NCBI RefSeq assembly: GCF_946478955.1
Contig: NZ_CAMLDL010000001.1
Coordinates: 183,291 to 247,290 of the forward strand
Length of the DNA: 64,000 bases
Direction of reading: 5' to 3'
DNA from: an uncultured Sphingomonas sp.
GTDB taxonomy: Bacteria; Pseudomonadota; Alphaproteobacteria; Sphingomonadales; Sphingomonadaceae
Part shown: positions 44,528 to 54,080 of the stretch, piece by piece
Numbering within the stretch: position 1 is the first letter of the stretch
Layout: each line of letters begins with the position of its first letter
Notes under the pieces: model-generated
Database searches by the model: none
Seen by the model: only the letters and a program-made list of their open reading frames with translations
Told to the model about the DNA's origin: nothing
Made by a program: the position numbers and the translations under genes

Positions 44528-47500
44528 ATGACTACTCGCCTTGGTCTAGATGTAGGCACAAACTCGATCGGCTGGTGTTTGTATGATGGCGATACGATCC
44601 GCGATATTGGCGTTCGCATCTTTCCCGACGGGCGAGATCCCAAGTCTGGCGCCAGTCTGGCCGTCGACCGGCGCGATGCGCGGGCGATGCGGCGGCGGCG
44701 GGACCGATATCTGGGCCGACGGTCCGCGTTGGTTAATGTTTTCGCAAATCTGGGCCTGCTGCCCGAAGACAAGCGAGCCGCAACGTCGCTCCATGGCGAA
44801 GACCCCTATGAACTTCGCGTCCGGGCACTAGATGAAAAGCTCTCACCTCACCAAATCGGGCGAGCGCTGTTTCACCTCAACCAGCGGCGCGGCTTCAAGT
44901 CGAACCGCAAAGCCGATCGTGTGTCGAAGGACAATGAAGACGGCAAGATCGCCAGCGGTACTAAGGCGCTCGATCTGGCGATGGATGCGGCCAAAGCGCG
45001 GACTTTAGGCGAGTTTCTGCACAGGCAAGAAACCAAGCGCGTGCGGATGCGTCCCGAAGCCGACGGATATGATTTCTATCCTGATCGTAAACATTACGAG
45101 CAAGAATTCGAGGCGATTTGGGCTACACAGGCGGGCCACTATTCTACCCTGCTGACCGACGAAGCAAAAGCCGCGATCCATCGCGTCATTTTCTTCCAAC
45201 GTTCGCTGAAAGAGCAGGTTGTCGGCAAATGCAGTTTTGCCGGATGGTACGGCATCTCGGATAACGAAAGACGGCTGCCGAAGGCACATCCGCTGTTTCA
45301 ACAGCGCCGCCTATATGAAGAGGTCAATCAGTTGGAGATTGTCTCAGCCGGCGCGGTATCGCGCAAACTGACACTGGACGAGCGTAATGCCCTGATCCTT
45401 AAACTGCAGGACAAGAGGAAAGTCAGTTTCCAGTCGCTGGGTAAGCTCATCAAACTGAAAGAAGGAGAACGCTTTAGCAAGGAAAGCGAAAACCGAAAGG
45501 AACTGATCGGTGACGAGGTTCGCGCCGAGTTGATGGACAAGAAGCGCTTCGGCCCACGCTGGACGACTTTTTCCGTCGATCAACAATGGGTGATCATCGA
45601 CCGCCTGCTGAATGACGAGAAAGCCGAGACGCTGCTCGCCTGGTTGCAGTCCGAATATGGAGTTGACGAAGAAACTGCCGAAGCCATCGCCAATGCCCGC
45701 CTACCTGAAGGACACGGTCGGTTTGGCATCACGGCTACCAACGCGCTCCTCGACCAACTCAAAGCCGGCGTTGTCACATATTCGCAAGCGGCGGAGCTGG
45801 CCGGCTATCACCATAGCGATTTTCGCACTGGAAAATGCCACGGAAGCCTACCCTATTACGGAGAGATCCTCGCCAGGGAAATCGCGCCGGGGAAGGAGGA
45901 TTATGCAGATGAACTTGAGCGGCAGTGGGGAAAGATCACCAACCCCACCGTGCACATCGGCCTCAATCAGCTGCGGAAGCTCGTCAACGCCATAATCCAA
46001 CGATTCGGACGGCCAGATTATATATATGTCGAACTGGCGCGCGATCTGAAACTGAACGAAAAGCAGAAAGCCGAACACAACCGGCGGATCAGGCAGACAA
46101 CGGATGATGCGTCGCGTCGTAGCGAAACGCTTCAGAAAATCGGACAACGTGATAGTGGTAGCAACCGGATGTTACTGCGCATCTGGGAGCAGCTGAACCC
46201 CGCAAATCCGCTTGATCGGCGTTGTCCCTATTGCGGGGAGATGATCTCGATAGAAATGCTGATGAATGGATCGGCAGATGTCGACCATATCATCCCCTAT
46301 TCGCAATGTCTTGACGATAGCGTTGGCAACAAGGTCGTCTCTCACACACATTGCAACCGGCAAAAGGGCAACAAGACGCCGTGGCAACGCTGGGGTGAAA
46401 CGGAACGCTGGCCGATTATCCAAGATCAGGTTTCGCGCTTGCACAAGTCCAAACAATGGCGCTTCGGGCCCGATGCGATGGACCGGGTGGAGCGCGATGG
46501 CGGTTTCATCGCCCGGCAACTGACCGATACGCAATATCTCTCCCGCCTCGCCGGGAAATATCTTTCCAGCCTTTACACGCCGGACGAAGGCAGGCGGGTG
46601 TATACCGTTACCGGACGGATGACCGCGATGCTGCGTCGTCTATGGAGTTTGAACGACATATTGCCTGACCACAATTGGGTGGAAAATGAACATAGCGGGG
46701 CGCCGAAAAATCGCCTTGACCACCGTCATCATGCAATCGACGCAGCAGTGGTCGGCGCAACGGATGCATCAATGATCCATAAGATCGCGACAGCCGCTGG
46801 CCGTGCCGAGAATCAGGACCTGGATCGTCAATTTGTCGACCTGCCGCATCCGTGGGAGGGTTTTCGAGAGGATTTGCGCGAGAAGTTGCTTACGACCATC
46901 GTTAGCTTCAAACCCGATCACGGTCGCAAAGGTAGGCCGGATAAGGGCCGGGATATTACCTCCGGTCGACTGCATAATGATACGGCTTATGGCTTCACCG
47001 GACGCACCAATGCCAAAGGCGTGCCGATTGTCGTGACCCGAAAACCCCTGCTCAGCCTTCAACCCAAAGATTTAACGGACCCGGAACGAATGCCGGACCG
47101 AGATTTGCAAGATGCCCTCTACGCAGCCACGCAGAACGCCACTGGCAAGGAATTCGAGAAGGCGTTGCGTGAATTTGCCAAACGGGATGGGCCGTTCAAA
47201 GGCATTCGCAGGGTTCGCCTGACAGAAGCTCTCAATGTCATACCGATCAGGGAAAAGGACGGCCGTACCTATAAAGGTGTGAAGGGCGATGCCAATGCCC
47301 GTTTCGATGTCTGGAGATTACCGGATGGGAAATGGGTCACGAAGTGGAGGGACAGCGAAAACAACGAGCAGTCGAGCATTATTTCCATGTTCGATGCGCA
47401 TCTGCATGGATTGGTTGAACCGCGCCCGCACCCTGCGGCCAAGAAAATTCTCAGCTTGCGCCAGAACGACCTGATAGCGGTAGAGCGAGATGGCGGAGAG

Positions 47501-47719
47501 CGTGAAATCATGCGGGTCGTCAAGTTCTCGTCAAACGGCTCAATGCAACTAGCTCTGCACAACGAGGCCGGGCCACTAAAGGCTCGCGATGCTGAGAATG
47601 ATGAAATCGATCCATTCAAATATGTGAATACGTCTGCGGGCGGCCTAAAGAAAATCAGCGCACGACAAGTTCGCGTTGACGAGCTCGGCCACATTCACGA
47701 TCCTGGTCCACGCGACTGA
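44528..47719 (+). CDS. cas9: CRISPR-associated endonuclease Cas9, type II-C
   Basis: A 1063-aa RNA-guided DNA nuclease; ATG 44528 follows AAGGA and starts the RuvC-I strand. RuvC-I TRLGLDVGTNSIGW has Asp8. The Arg-rich bridge helix follows (DRRDARAMRRRRDRYLGRR). RuvC-II IYVELARDL has Glu502. The HNH domain has DVDHIIPYS with His587 and Asn601, and is framed by Cys566-x2-Cys569 and His606-x2-Cys609, a likely zinc site. RuvC-III HHAIDAAVV has His735 and Asp738. The C-terminal wedge/PAM-interacting part is about 800-1063. All catalytic residues are intact. The size and the lack of csn2 or cas4 place it in II-C. Confidence 0.98.
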   Translation: MTTRLGLDVGTNSIGWCLYDGDTIRDIGVRIFPDGRDPKSGASLAVDRRDARAMRRRRDRYLGRRSALVNVFANLGLLPEDKRAATSLHGEDPYELRVRALDEKLSPHQIGRALFHLNQRRGFKSNRKADRVSKDNEDGKIASGTKALDLAMDAAKARTLGEFLHRQETKRVRMRPEADGYDFYPDRKHYEQEFEAIWATQAGHYSTLLTDEAKAAIHRVIFFQRSLKEQVVGKCSFAGWYGISDNERRLPKAHPLFQQRRLYEEVNQLEIVSAGAVSRKLTLDERNALILKLQDKRKVSFQSLGKLIKLKEGERFSKESENRKELIGDEVRAELMDKKRFGPRWTTFSVDQQWVIIDRLLNDEKAETLLAWLQSEYGVDEETAEAIANARLPEGHGRFGITATNALLDQLKAGVVTYSQAAELAGYHHSDFRTGKCHGSLPYYGEILAREIAPGKEDYADELERQWGKITNPTVHIGLNQLRKLVNAIIQRFGRPDYIYVELARDLKLNEKQKAEHNRRIRQTTDDASRRSETLQKIGQRDSGSNRMLLRIWEQLNPANPLDRRCPYCGEMISIEMLMNGSADVDHIIPYSQCLDDSVGNKVVSHTHCNRQKGNKTPWQRWGETERWPIIQDQVSRLHKSKQWRFGPDAMDRVERDGGFIARQLTDTQYLSRLAGKYLSSLYTPDEGRRVYTVTGRMTAMLRRLWSLNDILPDHNWVENEHSGAPKNRLDHRHHAIDAAVVGATDASMIHKIATAAGRAENQDLDRQFVDLPHPWEGFREDLREKLLTTIVSFKPDHGRKGRPDKGRDITSGRLHNDTAYGFTGRTNAKGVPIVVTRKPLLSLQPKDLTDPERMPDRDLQDALYAATQNATGKEFEKALREFAKRDGPFKGIRRVRLTEALNVIPIREKDGRTYKGVKGDANARFDVWRLPDGKWVTKWRDSENNEQSSIISMFDAHLHGLVEPRPHPAAKKILSLRQNDLIAVERDGGEREIMRVVKFSSNGSMQLALHNEAGPLKARDAENDEIDPFKYVNTSAGGLKKISARQVRVDELGHIHDPGPRD

Positions 47720-47798
47720 CCTTTATTCCAGTTAATCCCATCCTTACTTTGTTCTTGTAAATACTTCCTCGAAAATACGCGAGGGATGATTGGCTGGT

Positions 47799-48737
47799 AT
47801 GGATCGGATCGTTGATATTGCGACGGACAATGTACACCTGTCCACGCATCGCGGTTTGCTTACCGTTACGCTCGATAGCAACGAAGTTGGTCGCGTCGCA
47901 TTGGATGATATTGCCGCGGTTATCGTGCACGCGCACGGCGTTACCTGGACCACAAACCTTGTGGTGAAACTAGCGCAAAAAGGCGCGATGATGGTCCTCT
48001 GCGCGGCCAATCATTCGCCTGTCGCCATGATGGTTCCAGTCGAGGGCCATCACGCCCAGAATGCCCGATTTCGCGCCCAATGGGACACATCGGCCCCTTT
48101 CCGCAAACAGGCTTGGAAAGCTGTTGTGCAGGCCAAGGTCCGCAATCAGGGTAGCCTGCTCACCGCACTTGGGCGTGACGAAGGGCAAGGCCTGCTTTTC
48201 ATGGCCGAACGGATAAAATCGGGCGACAGCGCAAACTCCGAAGCACAGGCTGCGCGCCGTTACTGGCCCGCCCTACTGGGGGTAGATTTCAGACGCGACC
48301 GCGAGGCCGATGGTGCCAACGCTTTACTTAACTATGGCTACACAGTGTTGCGGGCAGCGGTCGCACGAGCAGTCATTGCCGCCGGCTTGCACCCAACGAT
48401 CGGCCTGCATCACACCAACCGTCTTAACGCGTTTGCATTGGCGGACGATTTGGTTGAGCCATTTCGTCCCTTGGTCGATGCGGTGGTTCACCAGATGGTC
48501 GAAGAAGGGAATATCCAATTGGATGGTGAGGCGAAGGCGCGGCTGGTCGCTGTGCTTTCCGCCGATCTCGACCTGCAGGGCGCAACTACACCTGCAAGCC
48601 TAGCCATCCAACGTCTTTCTCAATCACTAGCGGCCAGCTTCGAGCAAGGTCGCGTCGAACTGGCATTGTTTCAGCCGCCAACTCCGCTTGGATGGAACGC
48701 CGTTGCCCGTCATGTTCCCGATGGCGAAACGCGGTGA
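47799..48737 (+). CDS. cas1: CRISPR-associated endonuclease Cas1, type II-C
   Basis: A 312-aa integrase of new spacers. The start is ATG 47799 (MDRIVDIATDNVHLS, the family start); TTG 47790, closer to the GAGGG site, is the alternative. The N-terminal beta domain (about 1-80) is followed by the helical catalytic domain with the metal ligands Glu in SEAQAARRYWPALLG, His in GLHHTNRLNAFALADDL and the Asp/Glu of DDLVEPFRPLVD. It lies 79 bases after cas9 and 38 bases before cas2. Confidence 0.97.
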   Translation: MDRIVDIATDNVHLSTHRGLLTVTLDSNEVGRVALDDIAAVIVHAHGVTWTTNLVVKLAQKGAMMVLCAANHSPVAMMVPVEGHHAQNARFRAQWDTSAPFRKQAWKAVVQAKVRNQGSLLTALGRDEGQGLLFMAERIKSGDSANSEAQAARRYWPALLGVDFRRDREADGANALLNYGYTVLRAAVARAVIAAGLHPTIGLHHTNRLNAFALADDLVEPFRPLVDAVVHQMVEEGNIQLDGEAKARLVAVLSADLDLQGATTPASLAIQRLSQSLAASFEQGRVELALFQPPTPLGWNAVARHVPDGETR

Positions 48738-48775
48738 AGCCTCATGACGGAACTCATCTTAGCGGATATCGTCTG

Positions 48776-49081
48776 ATGTGGATCTTGGTGATGTTCGACC
48801 TTCCCGTCGGTACGAAAGAAGAAAGCCGGGCAGCGACGAAGTTTCGTGAATACCTCCTAGATGAAGGCTTTGAGATGAGCCAGTTTTCGATCTATGCTCG
48901 TTTCTGTTCCGGCAAGGAGCAATATGAGGCCTATGTTAGACGGATTGGGCACAATCTGCCGGACAAAGGCGACGTCCACATCCTCGGATTCACGGACCGG
49001 CAATATGAAAATATCATCCGTTACAACGGCCAAACCCGCCGCCGCCAACGAAAGAATCCTGGGCAACTCGCTTTGTTTTAG
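48776..49081 (+). CDS. cas2: CRISPR-associated protein Cas2
   Basis: A 101-aa ferredoxin-fold protein from ATG 48776: MWILVMFDLPVGTKEESRAA with the conserved Asp, then FREYLLDEGFEMSQFSIYARFC and GDVHILGFTDRQYENI. It forms the integration complex with Cas1. The C-terminal NPGQLALF tail is usual in II-C Cas2. The CRISPR array starts 75 bases after the stop. Confidence 0.97.
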   Translation: MWILVMFDLPVGTKEESRAATKFREYLLDEGFEMSQFSIYARFCSGKEQYEAYVRRIGHNLPDKGDVHILGFTDRQYENIIRYNGQTRRRQRKNPGQLALF

Positions 49082-49156
49082 AGGCTTTCGGGACGATTTC
49101 CGCTTTCCCCGATGCCTGCCAAACCTGTTATTATTCAACGGGTTGGCAAGACATCG

Positions 49157-51236
49157 AGGATAGCAGTTCAGAAATCGCGGTCCAGCTGCAACTTCGTGCT
49201 TGGCGAGGCGTTCGTGGCCGCCAGGATAGCAGTTCAGAAATCGCGGTCCAGCTGCAACTCGCGGCAACTGCGGCGCTGCCTTCAACAGAGGATAGCAGTT
49301 CAGAAATCGCGGTCCAGCTGCAACACGCTATCGAAACGGTCGCTGGAAAATCCGAGGATAGCAGTTCAGAAATCGCGGTCCAGCTGCAACGCCCCGCCCG
49401 ATGATATTGAGATCGGTCGGAGGATAGCAGTTCAGAAATCGCGGTCCAGCTGCAACTCTGGATCGTCGCCAACGTTCGCGGCGCCAAGGATAGCAGTTCA
49501 GAAATCGCGGTCCAGCTGCAACATCAGCAGCGCGACATTCTTGAAAAAGGGAAGGATAGCAGTTCAGAAATCGCGGTCCAGCTGCAACACATCGTGTTCG
49601 ATGATATTCCGCTGGAGAAGGATAGCAGTTCAGAAATCGCGGTCCAGCTGCAACAGCTCGGCCAGCAACGGGTTGGCCGCATGGAGGATAGCAGTTCAGA
49701 AATCGCGGTCCAGCTGCAACGCAATGGCCGCGTTGGGGTTTGCCTCGGCCAGGATAGCAGTTCAGAAATCGCGGTCCAGCTGCAACCCTCATGACCATAT
49801 GGCTTGTTTGCCCGCAGGATAGCAGTTCAGAAATCGCGGTCCAGCTGCAACGCGGCGGCGGTCGGGGACAAGGTTGGGGTAAGGATAGCAGTTCAGAAAT
49901 CGCGGTCCAGCTGCAACCCGACAACATGATGGACACGGCAACGACAAGGATAGCAGTTCAGAAATCGCGGTCCAGCTGCAACCTTTCGCCTGTTCGGGTG
50001 TGAGATAGCGTAAGGATAGCAGTTCAGAAATCGCGGTCCAGCTGCAACGCGCAGACGACAGAACCGTCAGGATTGCGAAGGATAGCAGTTCAGAAATCGC
50101 GGTCCAGCTGCAACCCAGCTCCTTGCGGAACTGCGAGTCCATCAAGGATAGCAGTTCAGAAATCGCGGTCCAGCTGCAACTGAAGCGGGCATCGAAAATG
50201 CCGGTAATTGAGGATAGCAGTTCAGAAATCGCGGTCCAGCTGCAACGCACTGAACGTCGGCCAGGGCAGCTTGCCGAGGATAGCAGTTCAGAAATCGCGG
50301 TCCAGCTGCAACTGTAACCCGCGCTCATCGTGCATTCCTTTGAGGATAGCAGTTCAGAAATCGCGGTCCAGCTGCAACTAGCGACGCTGCGCGCGGAAGT
50401 GCGCGACTAGGATAGCAGTTCAGAAATCGCGGTCCAGCTGCAACTCAGCGAGCGGTAGCGCCGTTGCGCAGAACAGGATAGCAGTTCAGAAATCGCGGTC
50501 CAGCTGCAACGCTCGGTTGCCCGTCCTGCGAATTGGGATGAGGATAGCAGTTCAGAAATCGCGGTCCAGCTGCAACAGCGACGGCGTCCACCTCTACCTG
50601 CTGCAGAGGATAGCAGTTCAGAAATCGCGGTCCAGCTGCAACGGAACGGCGCTTTGGCGGTTTTGGGCCCGGAGGATAGCAGTTCAGAAATCGCGGTCCA
50701 GCTGCAACTTGATGGGCGAGCCGCCGAAGAGCCGCGCCAGGATAGCAGTTCAGAAATCGCGGTCCAGCTGCAACACCGCGCAGCAGTTCCCGCAGATGGC
50801 CGGAAGGATAGCAGTTCAGAAATCGCGGTCCAGCTGCAACACAAGCTCGCCTCGCCCTTCTGGCGCGCCAAGGATAGCAGTTCAGAAATCGCGGTCCAGC
50901 TGCAACCAATACAGAGGCTTGGGGCCTGCCTACGCTAGGATAGCAGTTCAGAAATCGCGGTCCAGCTGCAACTTGCGGTCCTGTTCCAGTTGCAACAGGC
51001 GTAGGATAGCAGTTCAGAAATCGCGGTCCAGCTGCAACCCCGGATCGCTCGCGTAATTTGAATAGCGAAGGATAGCAGTTCAGAAATCGCGGTCCAGCTG
51101 CAACTTGGTCGTCTTCGTGTTTTTCTTCGGCACTAGGATAGCAGTTCAGAAATCGCGGTCCAGCTGCAACACAACCTCGTCAGTGCTGACCACACAAACG
51201 AGGATAGCAGTTCAGAAATCGCGGTCCAGCTGCAAC
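49157..51236 (-). CRISPR. Type II-C CRISPR array, 32 repeats and 31 spacers
   Basis: The 36-bp repeat begins AGGATAGCAGTTCAG and ends GTCCAGCTGCAAC on the plus strand; first copy at 49157, last at 51201-51236. All 32 copies look identical. Spacers are 30 nt except two of 29 nt (49787-49815 and 49918-49946). The crRNA strand is the minus strand: there the repeat begins GTTGCAGCTGG like the N. meningitidis II-C repeat, pairs with the tracrRNA anti-repeat, and ends in TGCTATCCT, an extended -10 sequence. A weak -35-like TGGACC lies 16 bases before it. Each repeat could therefore start a crRNA inside the following spacer. Confidence 0.98.
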
Positions 51237-51522
51237 TAAGTCTCTCTACTTTCGCTTTGGATTTTTAGGAGATTGTCCCCATAGACCGACCGTTCAACCG
51301 AGATCCGTCCGAGTGATTGCATCTGGTGAAGGTGCAAAGTACTTCGCACTCAATGTCCGCTCGGCGTCGTCTTCGGCCAAAAAGCAGATCGTCCGCTATC
51401 GGTCAAATGTCCCGGCCTCTTGACCTTAAAGTGGGGTCGAATGTTAGCACATAGCCGTAACCTTTAATGCGGTCGCCGGACATATTTGAACCGGCCTCAC
51501 AAAGCCTACGGGAATCAGGGCA
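51237..51522. other. Right flank of the CRISPR array
   Basis: 286 bases between the last repeat and the DJ-1 gene. On the crRNA strand this is the upstream side, so it is the candidate leader: the first 40 bases are pyrimidine/AT-rich (AAGTCTCTCTACTTTCGC). No gene and no degenerate repeat are seen. AATGTCCGCT at 51352-51361 is an exact inverted match to 44278-44287 on the other side of the locus. Confidence 0.5.
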
Positions 51523-52206
51523 ATGACCAAGCGTATCCTCCATGTAGTTTCCAACGTGTCGCACTATGACGATCCCGACAAGCCGACCGGCCTTTGGCTG
51601 TCGGAACTGACCCACGCCTATGACGTGTTTGAGGCGCGGGGGTTTGAGCAGACGATCATGAGCCCCAAGGGCGGACGTTCCCCGCTGGAGCCGCGGGCGA
51701 TGAAATGGCCGTTGTTCGATTCCTCGGCCAAACGCTGGTTCGACAATCCGCAGAGGATGGCGCTGCTCGATACCACGCTGTCGCCTGATCAGGTCGATGC
51801 GGCCGATTATGACGTCATCTATTTCACCGGCGGTCATGCGGTGATGTGGGATTTCCCGGACAATGATGAGCTGCAACGCATCACCCGCGAGATGTGGGAG
51901 GCAGACAAGATCGTGTCATCGGTCTGTCATGGCTATTGCGGCCTGCTCAATGTCCGCCTGTCCGACGGCAGCTTGCTGGTCGATCACAAGAAGCTGACCG
52001 GCTTTTCCTGGAATGAGGAAGTGCTCGCCGGGGTTGCTAAGGATATGCCCTATAATGCCGAAGCCGAGATGAAGAAGCGCGGCGCCATTTACGAGAAGGC
52101 GCTGCTGCCTTTCGTTTCCTTCACGGTCAGCGACGGCCAGCTGATCACCGGGCAGAACCCCGGCTCGGCCAAGGCCACCGCGGAAAAGGTCGCGGCGCGG
52201 CTTTAG
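51523..52206 (+). CDS. DJ-1/PfpI-family protein (type 1 glutamine amidotransferase-like)
   Basis: A 227-aa protein of the Hsp31-like branch. The nucleophile elbow is SSVCHGYCG with Cys135 followed by His136. A conserved Glu lies near 28 (GLWLSELTHAYDVF), and YFTGGHAVMWDFPDN is typical. Members are glyoxalase III, chaperone or deglycase-like enzymes; the specific activity cannot be told. The end overlaps the convergent MerR gene by four bases. It begins the stress cluster right of the CRISPR locus. Confidence 0.88.
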   Translation: MTKRILHVVSNVSHYDDPDKPTGLWLSELTHAYDVFEARGFEQTIMSPKGGRSPLEPRAMKWPLFDSSAKRWFDNPQRMALLDTTLSPDQVDAADYDVIYFTGGHAVMWDFPDNDELQRITREMWEADKIVSSVCHGYCGLLNVRLSDGSLLVDHKKLTGFSWNEEVLAGVAKDMPYNAEAEMKKRGAIYEKALLPFVSFTVSDGQLITGQNPGSAKATAEKVAARL

Positions 52207-52670
52207 GCGCCCGCACCGCCCAACATTCTGAGGTCACTTTGCGTAAGGCTGGGCCTTTCCACATCGCCCGCGACGATCCGTGACAGGACGCGGCGAGCGT
52301 TGGCCGCGCAATCGATGTCGTCCGGTTTGGCGAGAATATCGCCGATCAGACCGGCCAGTTGCATCTTGCTTTGCGCCAGGCGCGATTCCATCGCCTCGAT
52401 ATCGGCAACCTTGCTCTGAAGCGCGCCGATCAGCGCATCATGCTCCCACTTGTCGATGTCGGACGGCAGCAGCTTGCGGATTTCGTCCAGACTGAATCCC
52501 GCGCGCTGGGCGCTGGCAATCAGCTCCAGCACCAGCAGCGCCTCTGGCGGATAAGCGCGGTAGCCGTTGGCGTGCCGGTCGACCATCTTGAGCAGGCCGA
52601 TCTTCTCATAAAAGCGGATGCGCGAAGGGGTCAGGCCACTACGCTTCGCCAGATCACCAATTTTCATCAT
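52203..52670 (-). CDS. MerR-family transcriptional regulator
   Basis: A 155-aa regulator. The N-terminal winged helix-turn-helix (about 2-70) has MKIGDLAKRSGLTPSRIRFYEKIGLL and the NGYRAYPPEALLVLELIASAQ wing, followed by a long dimerisation coiled coil (about 75-120). No Cys-rich metal site is seen (one Cys only), so a redox or aromatic effector is likelier than a metal. It is divergent from the oxidoreductase gene, and the shared region has a MerR-type promoter. Confidence 0.92.
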   Translation of the reverse strand: MMKIGDLAKRSGLTPSRIRFYEKIGLLKMVDRHANGYRAYPPEALLVLELIASAQRAGFSLDEIRKLLPSDIDKWEHDALIGALQSKVADIEAMESRLAQSKMQLAGLIGDILAKPDDIDCAANARRVLSRIVAGDVERPSLTQSDLRMLGGAGA

Positions 52671-52694
52671 CGACCAAATCCTGAATTTTTCGCC

Positions 52695-52725
52695 TTGACC
52701 TTAAACATAACTCAAAGGTTAGGAA
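52695..52725 (+). promoter_or_regulatory. MerR-type promoter and operator of the oxidoreductase operon
   Basis: -35 TTGACC (52695-52700) and -10 TAGGAA (52720-52725) are 19 bp apart, the long spacing typical of MerR-controlled promoters. The dyad ACCTT (52698-52702) and AAGGT (52715-52719) lies across the spacer. The ATG of the oxidoreductase is at 52757. Confidence 0.75.
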
Positions 52726-52756
52726 GGGGTCAAATCGAAATTGATGGAGACGTTCC

Positions 52757-54001
52757 ATGTCACTGTTTTCCCCTCTGATACTTGCCAATGGCGGGGTAAT
52801 TCCGAATCGAATCGCCAAGGCCGCGATGGAAGAAAATATGGCCGATGATGACCACGCACCCTCGTTGGCACTCCGCCAGCTCTATCGTGCATGGGCAAAG
52901 GGCGGCGCGGGCCTGGTCATCACCGGCAACGTGATGGTCGACGCACGTGCGATGACCGGGCCGGCAGGGGTTGTACTTGAAGACGACCACTATCTCGACC
53001 GCTTCATCGCGTGGGCGAATGACGCCCGCTCCGGCGGCGGTCAGGTGTGGATGCAGATCAACCATCCCGGTCGCCAGATGCCGGCGGGCATGGAACAGGA
53101 AACGCTTGCGCCGTCTGCCATCGCGCTCGACCTCGGCAAGCAATCCAAGCGGTTCCCGATCCCGCGCGAAATGACGGAAGGCGAAATTGACGAGGTGCGC
53201 CGCCGCTTCATTACCACCGCGCGGCTGTCCGAGCGCGCCGGGTTCAATGGCGTCGAAATTCACGCGGCGCACGGCTATTTGCTCAGCCAGTTTCTCTCTC
53301 CTCTTTCTAACCAGCGTCAGGATCAATGGGGCGGCAGCTTGGAAAACCGGGCACGCTTGCTGATTGAGATCGTGAAGGGCGTTCGGGCCGCCGTCTCCCC
53401 GGGCTTTGCCGTCGCCGTGAAGTTAAATTCGGCAGACTTTCAGCGCGGCGGCTTCTCACCCGATGATGCGCGGTCAGTTGTCGAAATGCTCGCGCCGCTG
53501 GGCGTCGATCTGGTCGAGCTTTCCGGCGGCAGTTACGAAGCGCCCGCGATGATGGGCGGCGCACGGGATGAAAGGTCGGCCGCGCGCGAAGCCTATTTCC
53601 TGGAATTCGCCGAAGAGATCGCGTCGACCGCGACGATGCCGCTGATGGTCACCGGGGGTATCCGGCGCCGGGCTGTGGCGGAGGAGGTAATCGATAGCGG
53701 CGTTGCCATGGTCGGTATCGCCACCGCGCTGGCGATTGACCCTAATCTTCCGAACGAATGGAAAGCAGGCGGCAATGAGGCCCCGGCGCTCCGACCGATC
53801 ACATGGAAGGACAAGGCTCTGGCCGCTGCCGCTCACATGGCCGCGGTGCGTTTCCAGCTCGGTAGGCTCAGCAAGGGCCGCCGGACGGCGCGCAATGTGT
53901 CGCCCCTGAAAGCCTTGATCGTTTCGCAGCTGCATCTGCGCAAGGCAACGCGCGCCTATCGCCAGTGGATCGCCGCACGCGCTGCGCCGACGGCGGCATG
54001 A
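52757..54001 (+). CDS. NADH:flavin oxidoreductase, old yellow enzyme family
   Basis: A 414-aa TIM-barrel flavoenzyme. Family motifs are NRIAKAAMEENMAD, GLVITGNVMVD, QINHPGRQMP, the active-site GFNGVEIHAAHGYLLSQFLSP, NQRQDQWGGSLENRARLL and the FMN phosphate site (LMVTGGIRRRAVAEEV). It probably reduces activated alkenes of reactive compounds with NAD(P)H. It is divergent from merR and appears to be the main target of that regulator. Confidence 0.92.
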   Translation: MSLFSPLILANGGVIPNRIAKAAMEENMADDDHAPSLALRQLYRAWAKGGAGLVITGNVMVDARAMTGPAGVVLEDDHYLDRFIAWANDARSGGGQVWMQINHPGRQMPAGMEQETLAPSAIALDLGKQSKRFPIPREMTEGEIDEVRRRFITTARLSERAGFNGVEIHAAHGYLLSQFLSPLSNQRQDQWGGSLENRARLLIEIVKGVRAAVSPGFAVAVKLNSADFQRGGFSPDDARSVVEMLAPLGVDLVELSGGSYEAPAMMGGARDERSAAREAYFLEFAEEIASTATMPLMVTGGIRRRAVAEEVIDSGVAMVGIATALAIDPNLPNEWKAGGNEAPALRPITWKDKALAAAAHMAAVRFQLGRLSKGRRTARNVSPLKALIVSQLHLRKATRAYRQWIAARAAPTAA

Positions 54002-54080
54002 GTGGCCAAAAATTCACTGCGATCTTCGCAACCAAGCGCGCCGGCGCGCCGTTACTCCTGACGCGACAAAGGAAATTGCC

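Noticed and set aside
49112..51056. Long open frames on both strands across the CRISPR array
   Set aside because: They arise because the repeat-plus-spacer period is 66 bases, a multiple of three, and the repeat has no stop in several frames; the translations are simply repeated blocks.
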